Source: Phalacrocorax aristotelis
Taxonomy: Eukaryota > Chordata > Aves > Suliformes > Phalacrocoracidae
Assembly (NCBI RefSeq): GCF_949628215.1
Contig: NC_134279.1
Span: forward strand, 78,361,330-78,425,329
Length of the DNA: 64,000 nucleotides
Direction of reading: 5' to 3'
Numbering within the stretch: position 1 is the first letter of the stretch; each line of letters begins with the position of its first letter. The notes under the pieces are model-generated. The model made no database searches. It was not told the DNA's origin and saw only the letters and a list, made by a program, of their open reading frames with translations. Made by a program: the position numbers and the translations under genes. Shown one piece after another: positions 60,901 to 64,000 of this stretch.

Positions 60901-63900
60901 TAATGCAGAGAGACAAACAGCAGTCTGGAGTCGACAGCATGTTCTCTGCACGGGTACTGCTCTTCTAAAGAGAAGCTGGACTTCGAACAACAAGACTCTC
61001 TGGAGCTTTGCTTATGTGACTTTCAAGATTTTCCACCTGGATCAGGTCATCACAGCTGGAACAACCCATGGCCCTCTTGCTTGCAAAATCCTCCCTGATT
61101 TTTTCTTCATTTTCCTGGGAATGGGGGCATGAGAGCATAAGAGTAGCTTTCGCAGCTCCTGCCTATTGGAGCTCATCTGAGCTGTGGTGACTTATGAATT
61201 GTCTGGAGAGATGATGCCTGTGCACTTCCACCACCTGCAAAGCACAGTGCTTGTCATACAGAATCAATTGGATTAACAAAATGTGAGCTCACGGGATCCC
61301 TCTCTTAACATGAAGGAAAGAAAACAGAAATATTGCTGGAAATTAACAGTCCAAAAAGATTCAGAAGAAACCATCACTGCTTCAGTTGACTATACCGGTA
61401 TGGCCAGATCCAAGCTAAATACACTCTCTGGTTTTCTTTTAAAATAGTGTCACAGATCTTACTCACCATATTCTGTTTTTTCAGCTGACTCTGCCCTGCT
61501 CTCTCAGGGCTGTCAGTGGGTGTATACCCTGGCAGCAGTTCCAACATGAACAACAAAAGAGATAACAACCCAGGGTGAAAGCCTGAGAAATTTATTACTG
61601 ATACACCTGCACACACCTTCCCATCACTAGCAACGCTGCTTGCAATAGGGGTGAGCCTCTTTAAGTTAAAATTGCGTTTTAGAGCAAGACTTCAATGTTT
61701 GTAAAATCTATAGGAATGACTAACGCTTTCCTTCCATGAAGGTCAAACAAATACTTTTAATTATTGCAGGTTATAACACCCTTGGCCAGGCTGGGTGAAT
61801 ACCTAAGTATTCCACACACATTTACTTCCATTTTTAAAGGAATTTAATTTGCCTGTTTCCAATCTTCTATTGCTTTCTATGAATACTCCAGTGAATCAGC
61901 TTTATCTCAAAATGCTCATTTTTAATTTGAAGGACACGTTTCAATTGCAAATTAACAGTACTGCCACCTGCGTTGATATTGTCCCAGGGGAGGACTCAGT
62001 ATGTAGGAATGTCATTGCAGGAGTTGCTGAGCACCAAGACACGTTTGAAGACTCAGACGCAGAGGCCCCAGCAGTGCAAAAACCTTCATGCCTCTCAGTG
62101 TAGGTGCTGTAGCTGGTCTGTCAGTGTCATGCAGGTGCAATTTTACTGAACAATTAACGCGTAAGTCAATAGTTACACAGAAATAGCACAGGACCAGCAA
62201 TTGAAGTGTGCATTGAGAATGCACCCACTGGGGAATTCAAAGATCATAATATCATGAATTAATTGATAAATAAACCCATGAACCATTCTGAATAATGGAC
62301 AGTTTTCAGAATATGACATGCTGAAATTGGAAACAAGGCAAACTGCTCACTATACAATACAGGATGGAAAAATGTGAATGTTCAACTACAGAGGGAAGGA
62401 AAATTGGACATGTTCCAGGGAGCTCATGATCCATGCATTTCATGAGATGAAACAGATGGATGAAGCAGACACATGGAGTGGGTAGGAGGAGGTGGGAGGA
62501 TGTGTTAAAGGAAATAGCTTTGTAGAATTAGAAGCACTACATTTTCTACCACAGTTCTCCCTGTTACATCAAAGAAGTCACTTAAGACCAGGGTTGGGCT
62601 CTTTTGTAAAAAATAATGTCTGAACAGGTGTTTCGAGGAATTTTTAAAAGTGAGGAGTTTGGGAACTCTAATGGAAACCATGAGGATTTGGGGATTTTTG
62701 TTCTTCTGACTGCACTTAGAAATCTTGCTCACTGTCTCTGATCCTGAGGTCCAAAAGGTAATGGACAGAATCACTGATTGAAATGGGCTTTGGAATTAGG
62801 TCATACGCTGTCAGTGTTATTGAGTTTATGGAAAGAAATAATTCCTTTTTATAAAGTGTTTGAGAATCTGTAAGTGAAAAGATCTAAGTTATAAGGTATT
62901 AAAGAAACAAACCCCCCTAAACCACCATCAGATGTACATACTTGTCATCGTTAGATACCTTTGTGTGTCCCTCTTCATGTGACAAATGATACTGGCATCT
63001 CCAGAGTTATTGCTGTGCTTAATCACAAGGGCCGATGATGCATGAAATATTTCTATTCATTTTTGCTAGAAATGTCCTAAACTGTTGGTTGGATGCCTGA
63101 GGCAAGGCATTATCTTTCACCTAGTCCTGCCTGTTAGAAACAAATTACCATTTTCCACTCCAATTCTTCCCCAACTTCTGTATCTCTGCAAAGCAGGAAC
63201 TTGCCTTTTTGTACCTCTAAACCAGCATATTGCAGGGGGTTTCTACTATCCCAGTGAAACAATACACTTCTTTGGGTCCCAGGCATTAGTATTAATTGAT
63301 GGCTGTTTAGAAGCAAGAATCAGGAGGAAAAAACAAGTACCTGAGCTCCTGATGTTCAGAAATAATCAGAAATTAGTTAATCTCTGGTTCATTAATAAGG
63401 ATAGGGTCTGGCTCAGAGAGAGACATACAAACCTCGATTCAGGTTCATAGGTGTTGCCTAGTGTAATCTGAGAGGCCCCAGCATACATGAGACATCTGTG
63501 CAGGCTAACAGATATGATGTAGGATTAATGGGAGACCTGTGCCCTCCTAAAGCAGCTGTTGGAGACCAGACATCATGCTCTGGAGCCTCTTAAATCACAT
63601 CAGACTCTTGTTTCAGCAACTAAATTATGTCCTTGATCTCTAGTGATGGCGATGGGAATTCAGGCACCCAGTGCATGTACAAGGCTATGTTTAGGTGTCT
63701 TTAATCTGTGATCAGATCAGTCTTATCCTAACTATGCACCTGTCCTCCTCCCCTTGCTCCATCCACTTTTTCCCAATGCTCATTAGGGACCGTGCCCCTG
63801 CACAGTCCCCGTGAGCCTGGAATTGACTGCAGCGCAGTGCCCTGGGAATGCAAGACCTCAGAGGCACGAGCTCATCACGCCTTAGCAAATCACTGCAGCA

Positions 63901-64000
63901 CTTTTCCATGCTGTGTTCATGCTACGGTCACGCCATGTTCCCGTATCCAGCAGGCGTGAAGCAATTTGACATGAGTCTGCATACCCAGGAGCAAATCAGC
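51986..64000. other. Long unique, mostly AT-rich non-coding stretch
   Basis: About 12 kb with no gene, RNA gene or mobile element that I can name. The 55.4-57.9 kb part is especially AT-rich and stop-dense. The longest frame (63085-63450 plus, 121 codons) is unrecognised. One weak exon candidate (61467-61528, minus) is listed separately. Confidence 0.5.
61467..61528 (-). other. Weak candidate exon (62 nt, minus strand)
   Basis: On the minus strand a plausible acceptor (gttggaactgctgccag after a T-rich tract) precedes 62 nt open in one frame. It is followed by a near-perfect donor (ATG then gtgagtaag). The peptide includes YTPTDSPERAGQSQL and is unfamiliar. The upstream frame also contains a hydrophobic run (LLSLLLFMLELLPG), but without promoter evidence this cannot be called a signal peptide. 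Confidence 0.2.

Noticed and set aside
63085..63450. 121-codon plus frame near the right end
   Set aside because: Unfamiliar peptide, overlapped by an antisense frame, no supporting signals.

Overview
This window looks like ordinary non-coding DNA from a bird genome. The evidence is the repeat content. There are several CR1 LINE fragments with the CR1 3' end (a run like CATTCTGTGATTCTGTG, or its complement) and C-terminal CR1 ORF2 protein. There are also two solo LTRs of an avian endogenous-retrovirus type. Base composition is mildly AT-rich and CpG-poor, and there is one 200-base assembly gap. I found no protein-coding gene that I can name, no rRNA or tRNA and no CRISPR array. The longest open frames (249 and 222 codons) are antisense to CR1 copies and are not genes.

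Layout: 1-7.1 kb is unique sequence with no recognised gene. A forward solo LTR lies at 7100-7683, and a second LTR of the same family, inverted, at 12195-12788. 12.8-18.8 kb is unique. A CR1 3' fragment lies on the minus strand at 18834-19255. 19.3-21.1 kb is unique and holds a conserved-element-like AT-rich stretch near 20.4-20.7 kb. Two very decayed CR1/L3-like remnants follow (21.1 kb minus, 22.4-23.3 kb plus). Further CR1 copies lie at 26.0-26.8 kb (plus), 30.06-31.42 kb (plus, with reverse-transcriptase remains), 36.69-37.07 kb (minus), 45.96-46.05 kb (plus) and 47.56-48.89 kb (plus, internally deleted). A block of old LINE sequence at 49.9-52.0 kb (minus) contains a perfect 28-unit TTCCC microsatellite. 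52-64 kb is unique and AT-rich, with nothing I can name.

The window is best read as a large intron or an intergenic region. A few short segments have good splice-site pairs around an open frame (4967-5059 minus, 19841-19905 plus, 29851-30052 plus, 33478-33625 plus, 34521-34579 plus, 61467-61528 minus). They are listed as weak exon candidates only: they lie on both strands, I recognise none of their peptides, and such pairs occur by chance in 64 kb. I did not find a convincing new biological system. The most distinctive sequence features are the TTCCC array with G-quadruplex and triplex potential, the inverted LTR pair, the facing C-rich/G-rich GC-box motifs near 42.9-43.0 kb, and a small CpG-dense patch near 38.9 kb.
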